Below, piece after piece: positions 1 to 6,561 of a stretch of DNA of 64,000 nt. The notes below the pieces were generated by a model. That model had not been told where the DNA came from. It saw nothing but the letters and a program-made list of their open reading frames with translations, and did no database searches. Each line of letters begins with the position of its first letter. The stretch's first letter is position 1. The position numbers were made by a program, and so were the translations under genes. This DNA is from UBA1952 sp965246765 (GTDB lineage: Bacteria; Bacteroidota; Bacteroidia; Chitinophagales; Chitinophagaceae), in the NCBI GenBank assembly GCA_965246765.1, contig CBDFFJ010000003.1:1-64000 (forward strand), in the 5' to 3' direction.

Positions 1-1
1 C

Positions 2-1102
2 ATCGGCGCTAACGACGCTATCCTTTCTGCTAACGCTACTGTAGCTGGCTACGATGCCGCTAAGTATGTAGTAACCGGCGCTAACGGCCACCTTGTAAAG
101 GAAGCCATGACTGCCGCTTTCGTTTTCCCGGTTGGTCAGGCAGTTAACGACTACACGCCTGCTACCGTTGCTCCAACTGCTGCCAACACCATCGCTGTAT
201 CTGTTGCTACTTACGCCAATAGCGCATCAGTAGAAGCTGGCGCAAACGGCATGGACCGCACCTGGAACATCTTCGGCAGCAACAACAGTGGCGCTACCAT
301 TACCCTCCAGCACAACAGCAACACCAACCAGGCTGGCTTTTCTGCCGCTTCAAACTTCGTAACACGCTACGGCGCTGCTCAAAACGCTACCGGCGACGCT
401 GCTTCTCAGAGCGCATGGCAGAGCAACACGCCCGGCGCAAGCATCGTAGCTGCCGGCACTGAAGTTCGCAGCCGCGCTTATGCTACACTGGCTACCGCTG
501 CTACTGCCAACGAGGCTAACTTCTCTAAGTCAAGCAACGCAACTAACCCACTGCCTATCACACTTGTAGCCTTCAACGGCCGCATGACGGACTGCAACAA
601 TGCGGAGATCGTTTGGAACACGGCTTCTGAAAACAACGCCGCTTCTTTTGAAGTAGAGCAAAGCGCTGACGGCCGCAGCTTCCGGACTGTAGCTACAGTA
701 GCTGCTAACGGTGTTGCTTCTGACTACCGTGCTGCTGCCCGCCAGGAGCGCGGCACCTTCCAGTATCGCCTGAAGATGGTAGCTCAGAACGGCGCTGTTA
801 CTTACAGCAAGACCATCTCCCTCAGCAGCAACTGCGGCACAAGCGAAAGCTTCGTAGTAGCGCCAAACCCGCTGACCGGCGCTATCGTAAGCCTCCAGTT
901 TACAACGGCTAACAGCGGTGCAGCTACAGCAGTAGTACTTGACGCTCAGGGCCGCCTCTTCGCACAGCAGTCAGTAACTGTAGCTGCCGGCGCCAATGCC
1001 TTCGCGGTTAATCTCTCCGACGCTCCGGCCGGTATGTACTTCGTACGCATCATCGGCGGCAACTGGGCTACCCAAAGCGTAAAGCTGATAGTAGCTCACT
1101 AA
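2..1102 (+). CDS. T9SS type A sorting domain protein (5' end outside window)
   Basis: The reading frame is open from base 2, so the start lies upstream of the window and only the last 366 codons are visible. The first part is rich in Ala, Asn, Thr and Val and looks like a beta-rich secreted surface domain. About 80 residues before the stop comes a motif of the type VVAPNPLTG, followed by beta-strand patterns and the ending VKLIVAH. This is the usual layout of a C-terminal T9SS type A sorting domain, which directs proteins across the outer membrane of Bacteroidota to the cell surface. Just before it is a block (LPITLVAFNGRM, then WNTASENNAASFEVEQS) often found upstream of such domains. The biological role of the cargo cannot be told. 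A strong terminator follows within 30 bp. Confidence 0.85.
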   Translation: MGANDAILSANATVAGYDAAKYVVTGANGHLVKEAMTAAFVFPVGQAVNDYTPATVAPTAANTIAVSVATYANSASVEAGANGMDRTWNIFGSNNSGATITLQHNSNTNQAGFSAASNFVTRYGAAQNATGDAASQSAWQSNTPGASIVAAGTEVRSRAYATLATAATANEANFSKSSNATNPLPITLVAFNGRMTDCNNAEIVWNTASENNAASFEVEQSADGRSFRTVATVAANGVASDYRAAARQERGTFQYRLKMVAQNGAVTYSKTISLSSNCGTSESFVVAPNPLTGAIVSLQFTTANSGAATAVVLDAQGRLFAQQSVTVAAGANAFAVNLSDAPAGMYFVRIIGGNWATQSVKLIVAH

Positions 1103-1130
1103 TAAAGAATGTTTTTTTGGTTTTGATGTG

Positions 1131-1166
1131 TAGCCCGCCGGTTTCTACCGGCGGGCTTTTGGTTTT
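1131..1166 (+). terminator. Intrinsic terminator after the T9SS gene
   Basis: A perfect 10-bp stem (AGCCCGCCGG at 1131-1140, complement at 1147-1156) with a 6-nt loop is followed by a T-rich run. It lies 29 bp after the stop codon of the preceding gene. Confidence 0.85.
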
Positions 1167-1173
1167 TGGGATT

Positions 1174-1204
1174 CCCGCTGTTGCTGGTCATAAGACCGAC
1201 AGCG
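1174..1204. repeat. Interspersed palindrome, GGTCATAAGACC core
   Basis: An imperfect palindrome with arms CCGCTGT/ACAGCGG around the 12-bp self-complementary core GGTCATAAGACC. The same core, in the form GGTCTTATGACC, occurs in a larger structured element at 39387-39467, so this is a repeated intergenic element and not only a second terminator. Confidence 0.6.
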
Positions 1205-1217
1205 GCAAAAATTGATT

Positions 1218-1225
1218 GTAGATTT
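1218..1225 (+). promoter_or_regulatory. Putative -7 box (TAGATTTG)
   Basis: TAGATTTG fits the Bacteroidota primary sigma factor -7 consensus TAnnTTTG and lies 23 bp before the ATG of the zinc-ribbon gene. No clear TTG-type -33 box is seen at the expected distance, where the palindrome 1174-1204 lies. Confidence 0.4.
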
Positions 1226-1248
1226 GAGTAGAATATTATACTCCACGT

Positions 1249-1533
1249 ATGGCTACTCCTTTCAATCCCTCTTCAGAAGTTATGAGTATAAATACAGAAG
1301 CCATTCAGTGCCCGAAGTGCAAGGGCGGGATGGTGCAGGGCTTCATTATTGACTGGCAGGGGTCAAAGTTTAGCCGCGTCAGCACCTGGGTGGAGGGCGC
1401 ACCGGGTAAGCCCGGCTGGTTTGGCACCTGTGTTCCGGCTCCGGAGGAAAAGTGCATTCCCGTGGGCACCTTCCGGTGTTTGGTGTGCGGCTTTCTGGAG
1501 TCTTATGCGCGCCCGGAATTTGCTGCGAGGTGA
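1249..1533 (+). CDS. Small zinc-ribbon protein
   Basis: This 94-residue protein has two cysteine pairs, CPKC near residue 21 and CLVCG near residue 77, separated by a segment rich in Gly, Trp and Pro. The arrangement suggests a zinc ribbon that folds around one zinc ion. It resembles small uncharacterised zinc-ribbon proteins of the DUF6487 type (family assignment from memory, not searched). No signal peptide or membrane segment is visible, so it is probably cytoplasmic. An in-frame ATG at codon 12 (MSINTEAIQC) is an alternative start close to the first Cys pair. The following 180 bp hold no gene and lead into an AT-rich cassette-like insert. Confidence 0.65.
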   Translation: MATPFNPSSEVMSINTEAIQCPKCKGGMVQGFIIDWQGSKFSRVSTWVEGAPGKPGWFGTCVPAPEEKCIPVGTFRCLVCGFLESYARPEFAAR

Positions 1534-1600
1534 GCAGGCTTATGGGCACATGTTTCCGGATTCGCTGTTAGGTATAAAGCAGCAGCGGCGAAAAAATACA

Positions 1601-1670
1601 AAAGGCGACATGATTTTAGATAGAGGCGACATGATTATGGCTGATAATCAATGGCAAGTATGTCGCCTTT
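1601..1670. repeat. Inverted and direct repeat in gene-free DNA
   Basis: AAAGGCGACAT at 1601-1611 is exactly complementary to ATGTCGCCTTT at 1660-1670. Inside, the 13-mer AGGCGACATGATT occurs twice in direct orientation (1603 and 1624), 21 bp apart. The segment lies between the zinc-ribbon gene and the cassette-like insert, and no gene was recognised in 1534-1714. Confidence 0.6.
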
Positions 1671-1694
1671 GCTGGTGGCTATGACGGCAATTAA

Positions 1695-2332
1695 AATGTT
1701 AGCGGCAATATAAAATGGAAACTGACAAGACAAATATTACATCTGACCTTTTAGACAATTTAGAAAAACTAATTGAGTTGACAGACTTGTCCACTAACGA
1801 AGACTTTTTGAACGTACTTAAACTTGACAGAGCAATTATTTACATGCTTGTTGACTGGTCTGGACCGGAAAGAGTGTCACGTCTTAATGTGTATAAGGCT
1901 TTTAAGGAACTTAACAATAAAGAAATGTCGCTATTCAAAATAAATTGTTCCGACCAGACAAAGGATTACGTTATAGACAGGCTTATTAAACAAAGAGAGA
2001 ATCAACAAGATTTATATTATGGAGGTTGGGGAGAAACTTTGCTTATTAACAAAGGCAATATTGTTGACTTTATTAAAAATCCAGGACAATTAGGACAACA
2101 ACAGACAAAACTAAAACTCTTAGAATGGGGACAATACTGCCGCTAACATTGGGCTTTATGCAAGTTGGGCTTGACTTTGTAACTTATGCTAATTTCAAAT
2201 CTCAGCTTCAGTTCCAGCCGACGAATTACTATCATCTTTTGTACATAACTTCATCAACATATTTTAAATCAGCAGCGGTTATGGGCAGACGGAATACTAT
2301 TTCCCAACCTGCATAAATCCCTGCCCGTTACG
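1695..2332 (+). mobile_element. Integron-cassette-like insert with attC-like 3' end
   Basis: A single AT-rich gene is framed by perfect 13-bp inverted repeats, AATGTTAGCGGCA (1695-1707) and TGCCGCTAACATT (2138-2150). The gene starts 8 bp after the left copy and its TAA stop lies inside the right copy, as is common for integron cassettes. Beyond the stop, TTTATGCAAGTTGGG (2155-2169) pairs with 2303-2317 (14 of 15 positions) and TAAC (2144-2147) pairs with GTTA (2327-2330). These give a long imperfect hairpin like an attC site. The outer sequences GTTAGCG and GTTACGC are close to, but not exact copies of, the classical GTTRRRY core. No integrase gene is in the window. Confidence 0.55.
1715..2146 (+). 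CDS. Thioredoxin-fold-like protein without active-site cysteines
   Basis: This 143-residue protein sits inside the cassette-like insert and is clearly more AT-rich than its neighbours. Residues about 40-70 (IIYMLVDWSGPERVSRL) resemble the thioredoxin active-site strand and helix, where WCGPC would be expected; here both cysteines are replaced. Later, GWGETLLINKGNIVDFI fits the region of the cis-Pro strand and the following hairpin of thioredoxins. If the fold assignment is right, the protein cannot be a redox enzyme and might be a binding module. No signal peptide is seen. The fold is inferred only from pattern similarity. The stop codon overlaps the right-hand inverted repeat of the cassette. 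Confidence 0.6.
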   Translation: METDKTNITSDLLDNLEKLIELTDLSTNEDFLNVLKLDRAIIYMLVDWSGPERVSRLNVYKAFKELNNKEMSLFKINCSDQTKDYVIDRLIKQRENQQDLYYGGWGETLLINKGNIVDFIKNPGQLGQQQTKLKLLEWGQYCR

Positions 2333-2404
2333 CGCAGCATCTGCCACGCACCTCCCGTAGCCACCTGCTACTTCTTCCCCATCCTCTCGTCTCCCGCCCC
2401 GGCG

Positions 2405-2458
2405 CGTGTCCCCACGCGACGGCGGAACGCAGCGCCAAAAGCGGTCCGTGGGGACACG
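2405..2458. repeat. 12-bp inverted repeat downstream of the HTH gene
   Basis: CGTGTCCCCACG (2405-2416) and its exact complement (2447-2458) flank a 30-nt loop, immediately past the stop of the HTH gene at 2472. It could stabilise the mRNA end or act as a weak terminator, but no T-run is attached on the minus strand. Confidence 0.5.
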
Positions 2459-2471
2459 TACCGCGGCAGCG

Positions 2472-2819
2472 TCAGCCTTTTTTCATCCTCTCGTCCATCC
2501 AGGCCAGCTTCAGTTTTAGCTCCGCGTTTTCCGCGGCCAGCTTGTTTTGCGCAGCGCTTCCATAATCCTCCGGCAGCTGCGCGGCCAGGTCGGCGAAGAA
2601 GTTGTGCTTCAGCGCATGGCACATCTCCCACATAATGGCCGACTGCATGGAGTGCCGCTTCAGCAGGGCATGCACCGTCGTGGTATTCCGGTCGGTGCGG
2701 CGGCCAATGTCGGCGTGGTTCACGCCAATTCCTTTCATATAGCTCCTGATCATGATGCCGGTGTGCGGCGCAGCTATGTCTTTATGCTGATTCAGGTATT
2801 TAATGGTAGTTGCTCGCAT
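2472..2819 (-). CDS. Small HTH DNA-binding regulator
   Basis: The 115-residue protein begins at the ATG at 2819; a TTG eight codons upstream keeps the frame open but is less likely. Residues about 25-60 (GVNHADIGRRTDRNTTTVHA) read as a helix-turn-helix in which the second half would be the recognition helix. The next segment (MCHALKHNFFADLAAQLPED) is typical of a family of small Bacteroidota HTH proteins related to lambda-repressor-like domains. The last 25 residues (AAENAELKLKLAWMDERM) look like a short coiled coil, suggesting dimerisation. A 21-bp palindromic repeat array starts 51 bp upstream of the start and could be its own operator; that link is inferred only from position. Confidence 0.7.
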   Translation of the reverse strand: MRATTIKYLNQHKDIAAPHTGIMIRSYMKGIGVNHADIGRRTDRNTTTVHALLKRHSMQSAIMWEMCHALKHNFFADLAAQLPEDYGSAAQNKLAAENAELKLKLAWMDERMKKG

Positions 2820-2869
2820 GGCGGGGAGATTTTTGTCCCGCAAATATAGACGCCTTACCGGCTGGATGT

Positions 2870-3055
2870 GTTATGAACGTATATAGATACGTTCCTGACG
2901 CATCCCCATACGTTATAAACGCATCTTGATATGTTATTGACGCATCGCGATATGTTATTGACGCATCATGATACGTCCATAACATATCCACATACGTCCT
3001 GAACGCATCAAGATGCGTTATGAACGTATCCGGATACGTTCATAACGCAGATAGC
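2870..3055. repeat. 21-bp tandem array of imperfect palindromes
   Basis: Eight full units and one partial unit of 21 bp follow each other without spacers (unit starts at 2870, 2891, 2912, 2933, 2954, 2975, 2996, 3017 and 3038). Each junction carries a dyad close to ACGCATCNNGATACGT, and 3017-3046 is a perfect 30-bp palindrome. A 21-bp period equals two turns of B-DNA, so all dyads face the same side. The array lies between the terminator of the gene at 3134-3628 and the start of the HTH gene. Read on the minus strand it also encodes seven-residue repeats (TYxDASI), but no good start codon makes this a convincing gene. Confidence 0.9.
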
Positions 3056-3077
3056 GGCTGCCTGAGCCCATTGGCAA

Positions 3078-3106
3078 TAAAAAGCCCGCACCGGAAGGCT
3101 GCGGGC
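3078..3106 (-). terminator. Intrinsic terminator of the 3134-3628 gene
   Basis: On the minus strand, GCCCGCA (3106-3100) pairs with TGCGGGC (3090-3084) and is followed by TTTTT. It lies 28 bp after the stop codon. Confidence 0.8.
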
Positions 3107-3133
3107 GACGATGGTAAGAGGTGAAAGGACGAC

Positions 3134-3628
3134 TCAGGAGCCGGGAAATTGCGCCGGCGGCGCCGCATCGTCGTGTTCAAAAAACTCCTTCAGGTCATTA
3201 TACTTCGCCTCAAATCCCGGCGCCTCGCCGCCATCATCCTCCGCATTAAACTTGGTAAAGCGGTAATCCTGCCGCGCCATGCCGTAGAGGGTGTAGTCCA
3301 CCAGGGTGCGCGGGTCGTTGCACAGCTCGGTGATCTCGTCGGCCAGGTCCACGATCTTCTCATAATTGCTCGGCGTAGTGCTGTGCTGCACATAGCGCAC
3401 CCAGTCCACCTTGGGCGACGACAGCTCGGGCTGATTGTCGTTAAAATCCTTTACCCTGTTTACCAGCAGCTTGTTTTGCTGGTTGATGGAGCCGTATATG
3501 CGGCGGTCGTCGGGGGTCAGGTTAATGAATTTTTGCTGCAGGATGGCTTTGATAGACTCAAAGTGGCTGCGGATGGTGGTGGTTTCCGCATCGGTAAGGC
3601 TGGGGAGTACGAGATTCAGTTGTGCCAT
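3134..3628 (-). CDS. Hypothetical protein, 164 residues
   Basis: No known family is recognised. The protein starts MAQLNLVLPSLTD, has no signal peptide or membrane segment, is mostly helical by composition (segments TTTIRSHFESIKAILQQKF and KIVDLADEITELCNDP), and ends in an acidic stretch with Pro (FEHDDAAPPAQFPGS). It has its own terminator. It and the unrelated gene at 35223-35918 are the two soluble orphan genes that adjoin the 21-bp repeat arrays of this window, although here the array lies past the 3' end of the gene. Confidence 0.6.
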   Translation of the reverse strand: MAQLNLVLPSLTDAETTTIRSHFESIKAILQQKFINLTPDDRRIYGSINQQNKLLVNRVKDFNDNQPELSSPKVDWVRYVQHSTTPSNYEKIVDLADEITELCNDPRTLVDYTLYGMARQDYRFTKFNAEDDGGEAPGFEAKYNDLKEFFEHDDAAPPAQFPGS

Positions 3629-3742
3629 AACTCATTTGGTTTTTAAAGGGGGGGTAGAAAGATGGCTACAATATTGAAAAAGTTTCCGATTTTTCCAAAA
3701 AGCGCGGCGCAAAGCTTGCCAATCAATTTTTTTTAACGCAGC

Positions 3743-4174
3743 ATGGAATTATCAGTCAGACCGGCAGGAGTTGAAGACTATGAATCCATCAATCAGCTTT
3801 CAAATCAGTTTGGCTACCAGGGCGGGGCTGAAAAGACAAGGGAACGGCTGTCAAAAATTATAGCAAGTAATGAAAACTGCGCATTTGTTGCTATTGGGAA
3901 TGGCTTGATAATCGGGTGGATTCATGCGTTTTACGCCTTACGCATAGCGTCAGAACCCTTTGTGGAAATAGGCGGATTAGTGATTCATGAAGCCTACAGA
4001 CGAAGGGGCGTCGGTAGCATATTAGTTCAGAGAGTGGCGGAATGGACGGCGCTTAAAAACGTTGGCGCAATCAGGGTCAGGTGCAATGCCATCCGCAGAG
4101 AGTCGCACGCGTTTTACATGTGTACCGGCTTTAAAGAAGTAAAGGATCAAAAAGTCTTTACCCGTCCGGTCTGA
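3743..4174 (+). CDS. GNAT family N-acetyltransferase
   Basis: The 143-residue length and pattern match a single GNAT domain, which transfers acetyl from acetyl-CoA to an amine. The acetyl-CoA pyrophosphate-binding motif A is seen as VIHEAYRRRGVGSILV (around residues 92-107, R/Q-x-x-G-x-G/A type), followed by VAEWTALKNVGAIRVRC and the C-terminal motif SHAFYMCTGFKEV. The N-terminus (SVRPAGVEDYESINQL) is the typical first strand and helix. The substrate cannot be inferred. It is followed after 29 bp by the DUF1801 gene in the same direction. Confidence 0.85.
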   Translation: MELSVRPAGVEDYESINQLSNQFGYQGGAEKTRERLSKIIASNENCAFVAIGNGLIIGWIHAFYALRIASEPFVEIGGLVIHEAYRRRGVGSILVQRVAEWTALKNVGAIRVRCNAIRRESHAFYMCTGFKEVKDQKVFTRPV

Positions 4175-4203
4175 AATCAACCCGGCTCAGCACCTCATTT
4201 TTT

Positions 4204-4656
4204 ATGACTGTAGAAGAACAGATTGAAAGCTACATCGCCGGCCAGCCCGCGCCAAAAGCGGCCGACCTGCAGGCCCTTCACCGCGCCATCCTGAACATAA
4301 TGCCGACATGCAGGCTATGGTTTCTGGACGGTACAAACGGCGAGGGCAAAATTGTCTCCAACCCAAACATCGGCTACGGGCTTCAGACCATGAAATACGC
4401 GGATAGAACAACGCGGGACTTTTACCGGATCGGCCTCAGCGCAAACAAAAGCGGGATTTCCGTTTATATCCTCGGCATTGCTGATAAAGCTTATTTGGCC
4501 AAAACATATGGAGAGAAGCTCGGCAAGGCCAGCATTACAGGCTATTGCATAAAGTTCAAAGCGCTGAAAGACATAGACCCCGATGTGCTCCAGGAGGCAA
4601 TAAAGTATGGGGCAGAACAGGAGCGGATTAAAAGCAGGGGCGGGGGGACAAGGTGA
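4204..4656 (+). CDS. DUF1801 domain protein
   Basis: This 150-residue protein fits the DUF1801 (YdhG-like) family: an N-terminal helix with IESYIAGQPAPKAADLQALH and a core containing GYGLQTMKYADRTTRDFY, ISVYILGIADKAY and ITGYCIKFKALKDID. The family is small and soluble with unknown biochemical role; members occur widely as stand-alone genes. It lies 29 bp after the GNAT gene and may share its transcript. A REP-like double palindrome begins immediately at the stop codon. Confidence 0.75.
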   Translation: MTVEEQIESYIAGQPAPKAADLQALHRAILNIMPTCRLWFLDGTNGEGKIVSNPNIGYGLQTMKYADRTTRDFYRIGLSANKSGISVYILGIADKAYLAKTYGEKLGKASITGYCIKFKALKDIDPDVLQEAIKYGAEQERIKSRGGGTR

Positions 4657-4703
4657 GTCCCGAAGGGACGACCGAAATAATAGCCAGGGATTTCAATCCC
4701 TGG
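4657..4703. repeat. REP-like double palindrome
   Basis: Two hairpins stand side by side: GTCCCGAAGGGAC (4657-4669) and CCAGGGATT-TC-AATCCCTGG (4684-4703), separated by an A-rich linker. I recall similar two-hairpin sequences scattered between genes of Bacteroidota genomes, but only one copy is in this window. It lies between convergent genes (stops at 4656 and 4729), a usual place for REP elements, and may also act as a terminator. Confidence 0.6.
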
Positions 4704-4728
4704 AAAGGAAAGAAACAATCCCCGGAGC

Positions 4729-6480
4729 CTAATTAAAATTCGGCGAGACGGACCAGTAGTAATTGGTGCCATCATAAATAAAGAAGAGCATGTCCGCCGC
4801 ATTGGCCGAGGTGGTGAGGTAAGGCACGCCGCCCGTGCCGCCCGCCGTTTTGGAGCCTGCCGGCAATGCGGTAATGGTACGGCCGCCGGTAGCGTCCTGC
4901 TTTACAATCAGGTAGCCCATCATGCCGGGGCGCGCGTTGCTCATGCTGAGCGTGCGGCCCGCGCCGTGGAGGGTTACAGAGGCATGGGCGCCCTTGGTAA
5001 CATCCCACACAATGGTAGCGGCATCGGTAAGCACCTGAAAGGAAATGTTGATGTTAGCGGCGTTCAGTCCGCCATCCACCCCAAATACGGGCGCGGAGGA
5101 GCCGGTATTGGCGGGTACGGTAAAGGAAGGCGAGGTAGTGCCTATGCCCACGCTGCCATTGGCCAGCACCGTAATGCCGGAGGATGCAGTGCTGTTGGCC
5201 TGAATCCTTGCCACCATGCCGGTGGTGGATGCGGCAGTATTGGCCACATAGAGAATGCCCCGGGTGCTGCTTGCGCTGATGGCAGCACTGGCATCCACCA
5301 GAGAGCCGGAAGTGAGGGTGCCCGCGCCGGTAAGCTTCAGGAGGTCGCCGGTGGTAAGGGCATTGCCCGTGAGGGTAAGGGGCGTCTGCGTGGAGGCGGT
5401 GCTCCAGTTCCAGGTCTGGGCGTTGGTCAGGTTATCAATAGTATTGGCACCGGTTGCCGCGCTGATGGCAGAGAGCGCCGTGCCGGTGGTGGTGGAGCCA
5501 TCCAGGCGCGTCCAGGCGCTGCCGGTCCACATAGCGGTAATGCCCTGTGATGCGGGAACGGAGGCGCCGAGCATGGTAAAGGCTGCGGTTCCGGTATTGT
5601 TGATATATGCAATCCTGCCCGCAGTAGTAACGGTGGGGGAAGGCAGGGTAAGCGTTTGTCCTGCTGTAGTCTGCGTAATATTGAAATTGGTGCCGGAATC
5701 TATCGTAGCAGTAGCCGTGCCGATCACGCCGCCGGTAGCCAGGTTGCCGATTGCGGTAATGGTAAATGCGGTAGCGCCGTCATTGGTAAGGCCGGCAAAA
5801 GGGGTGGTGGTGCCGATACCTACATTGCCATTGGCCAATACCGTGAGGCCGGAAAGGGTATTGCTGTTTGCCTGAATCCGCGCGACCATGCCGCTATTGG
5901 CGGAGGCGCTGTTTATAACAGTCAATAGTCCTGCAGCCGTAGCGGCGGTAGTCTGGCCCATTATATCCAGCAGGGAGCCGCTGGTGAGGGCGCTGCTGCC
6001 TGTGAGCGACAAGAGCGAGCCGGTGGTGAGGGCGTTGCCGCTGAGCGTCAGCGCGTTTTGGGTATTGGCGCTGCTCCAGCCCCAGGTCTGGGCATTGTTC
6101 AGGTTATCAATAGTATTGGAGGCGCCGGCTGCAAGGATGCCGGAAAGCGAAGTCTTGATGCTGCCCGCGCTGATGCGCCGCACGGAGCTATCCGCATTAT
6201 TCCAGGTAAGGAGGCTATCCGTCGTAGCGCCGCTGAAGGGGTATTTAAGCTTTAATGCCTGTAAGGAAGTGCTGCCGCTGTTGTCTATCACGAGCTTAGC
6301 CGCAGGCGAGGTGTTGCCGATACCCACATTTCCGGCCAGCTTAAAGTAAGCGCTGGTTCCGTTCATCTTCCACTTGGAGCTATCAATAGTTATCTTATCA
6401 CCCTTGGGCGATATCGCTATCTGCCCCATCGCGGAGGCGGACAGCAGGATAGCTATAAATATTCCAACAATGCTTTTCAT
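4729..6480 (-). CDS. Secreted fibre-like repeat protein (583 aa)
   Basis: A signal peptide (MKSIVGIFIAILLSASAMG) is followed by low-complexity beta-rich sequence with NVGIGTTTP-type motifs at about residues 50, 220 and 445. Such motifs occur in Bacteroidota secreted proteins that resemble phage tail fibres. Two blocks of about 110 residues are clear duplicates: each begins TIDNLxNAQTWxWS, continues with LTLxGNALTTG, then MVARIQANS, and ends NGxVGIGTTxP. The C-terminus (YDGTNYYWSVSPNFN) resembles tail-fibre-like endings. There is no T9SS domain. It is the last of three co-directional genes (8525 to 4729, minus) with related architecture, probably one transcription unit. Function unknown; an adhesive fibre is a guess. 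Confidence 0.7.
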   Translation of the reverse strand: MKSIVGIFIAILLSASAMGQIAISPKGDKITIDSSKWKMNGTSAYFKLAGNVGIGNTSPAAKLVIDNSGSTSLQALKLKYPFSGATTDSLLTWNNADSSVRRISAGSIKTSLSGILAAGASNTIDNLNNAQTWGWSSANTQNALTLSGNALTTGSLLSLTGSSALTSGSLLDIMGQTTAATAAGLLTVINSASANSGMVARIQANSNTLSGLTVLANGNVGIGTTTPFAGLTNDGATAFTITAIGNLATGGVIGTATATIDSGTNFNITQTTAGQTLTLPSPTVTTAGRIAYINNTGTAAFTMLGASVPASQGITAMWTGSAWTRLDGSTTTGTALSAISAATGANTIDNLTNAQTWNWSTASTQTPLTLTGNALTTGDLLKLTGAGTLTSGSLVDASAAISASSTRGILYVANTAASTTGMVARIQANSTASSGITVLANGSVGIGTTSPSFTVPANTGSSAPVFGVDGGLNAANINISFQVLTDAATIVWDVTKGAHASVTLHGAGRTLSMSNARPGMMGYLIVKQDATGGRTITALPAGSKTAGGTGGVPYLTTSANAADMLFFIYDGTNYYWSVSPNFN

Positions 6481-6494
6481 CTTCTGGCTTTATA

Positions 6495-6522
6495 AACCCC
6501 GGCAGACGTAGCTGCCGGGGTT
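6495..6522 (-). terminator. Hairpin between fibre-like genes
   Basis: AACCCCGGCAG (6495-6505) and its exact complement (6512-6522) form an 11-bp stem with a 6-nt loop. On the minus strand only a short T-run follows, so it may attenuate rather than fully stop transcription into the 583-residue gene. Confidence 0.55.
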
Positions 6523-6561
6523 CTGATATTTGCTGCGCAATATTATTAAGCGTTGCGCTCG

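Noticed and set aside
2125..2316. 63-codon open frame after the thioredoxin-like gene
   Set aside because: It lies within the attC-like hairpin and overlaps the previous gene's stop; pairing of the arms explains the sequence better than coding.
2800..2991. Minus-strand frame with seven-residue repeats (YxDASIT) in the first 21-bp array
   Set aside because: Any frame through a 21-bp repeat gives heptads; it overlaps the HTH gene start and has no good start of its own.
2870..3055. CRISPR array
   Set aside because: Units are contiguous 21-bp repeats without spacers and no cas gene is nearby. The same applies to 35963-36193.
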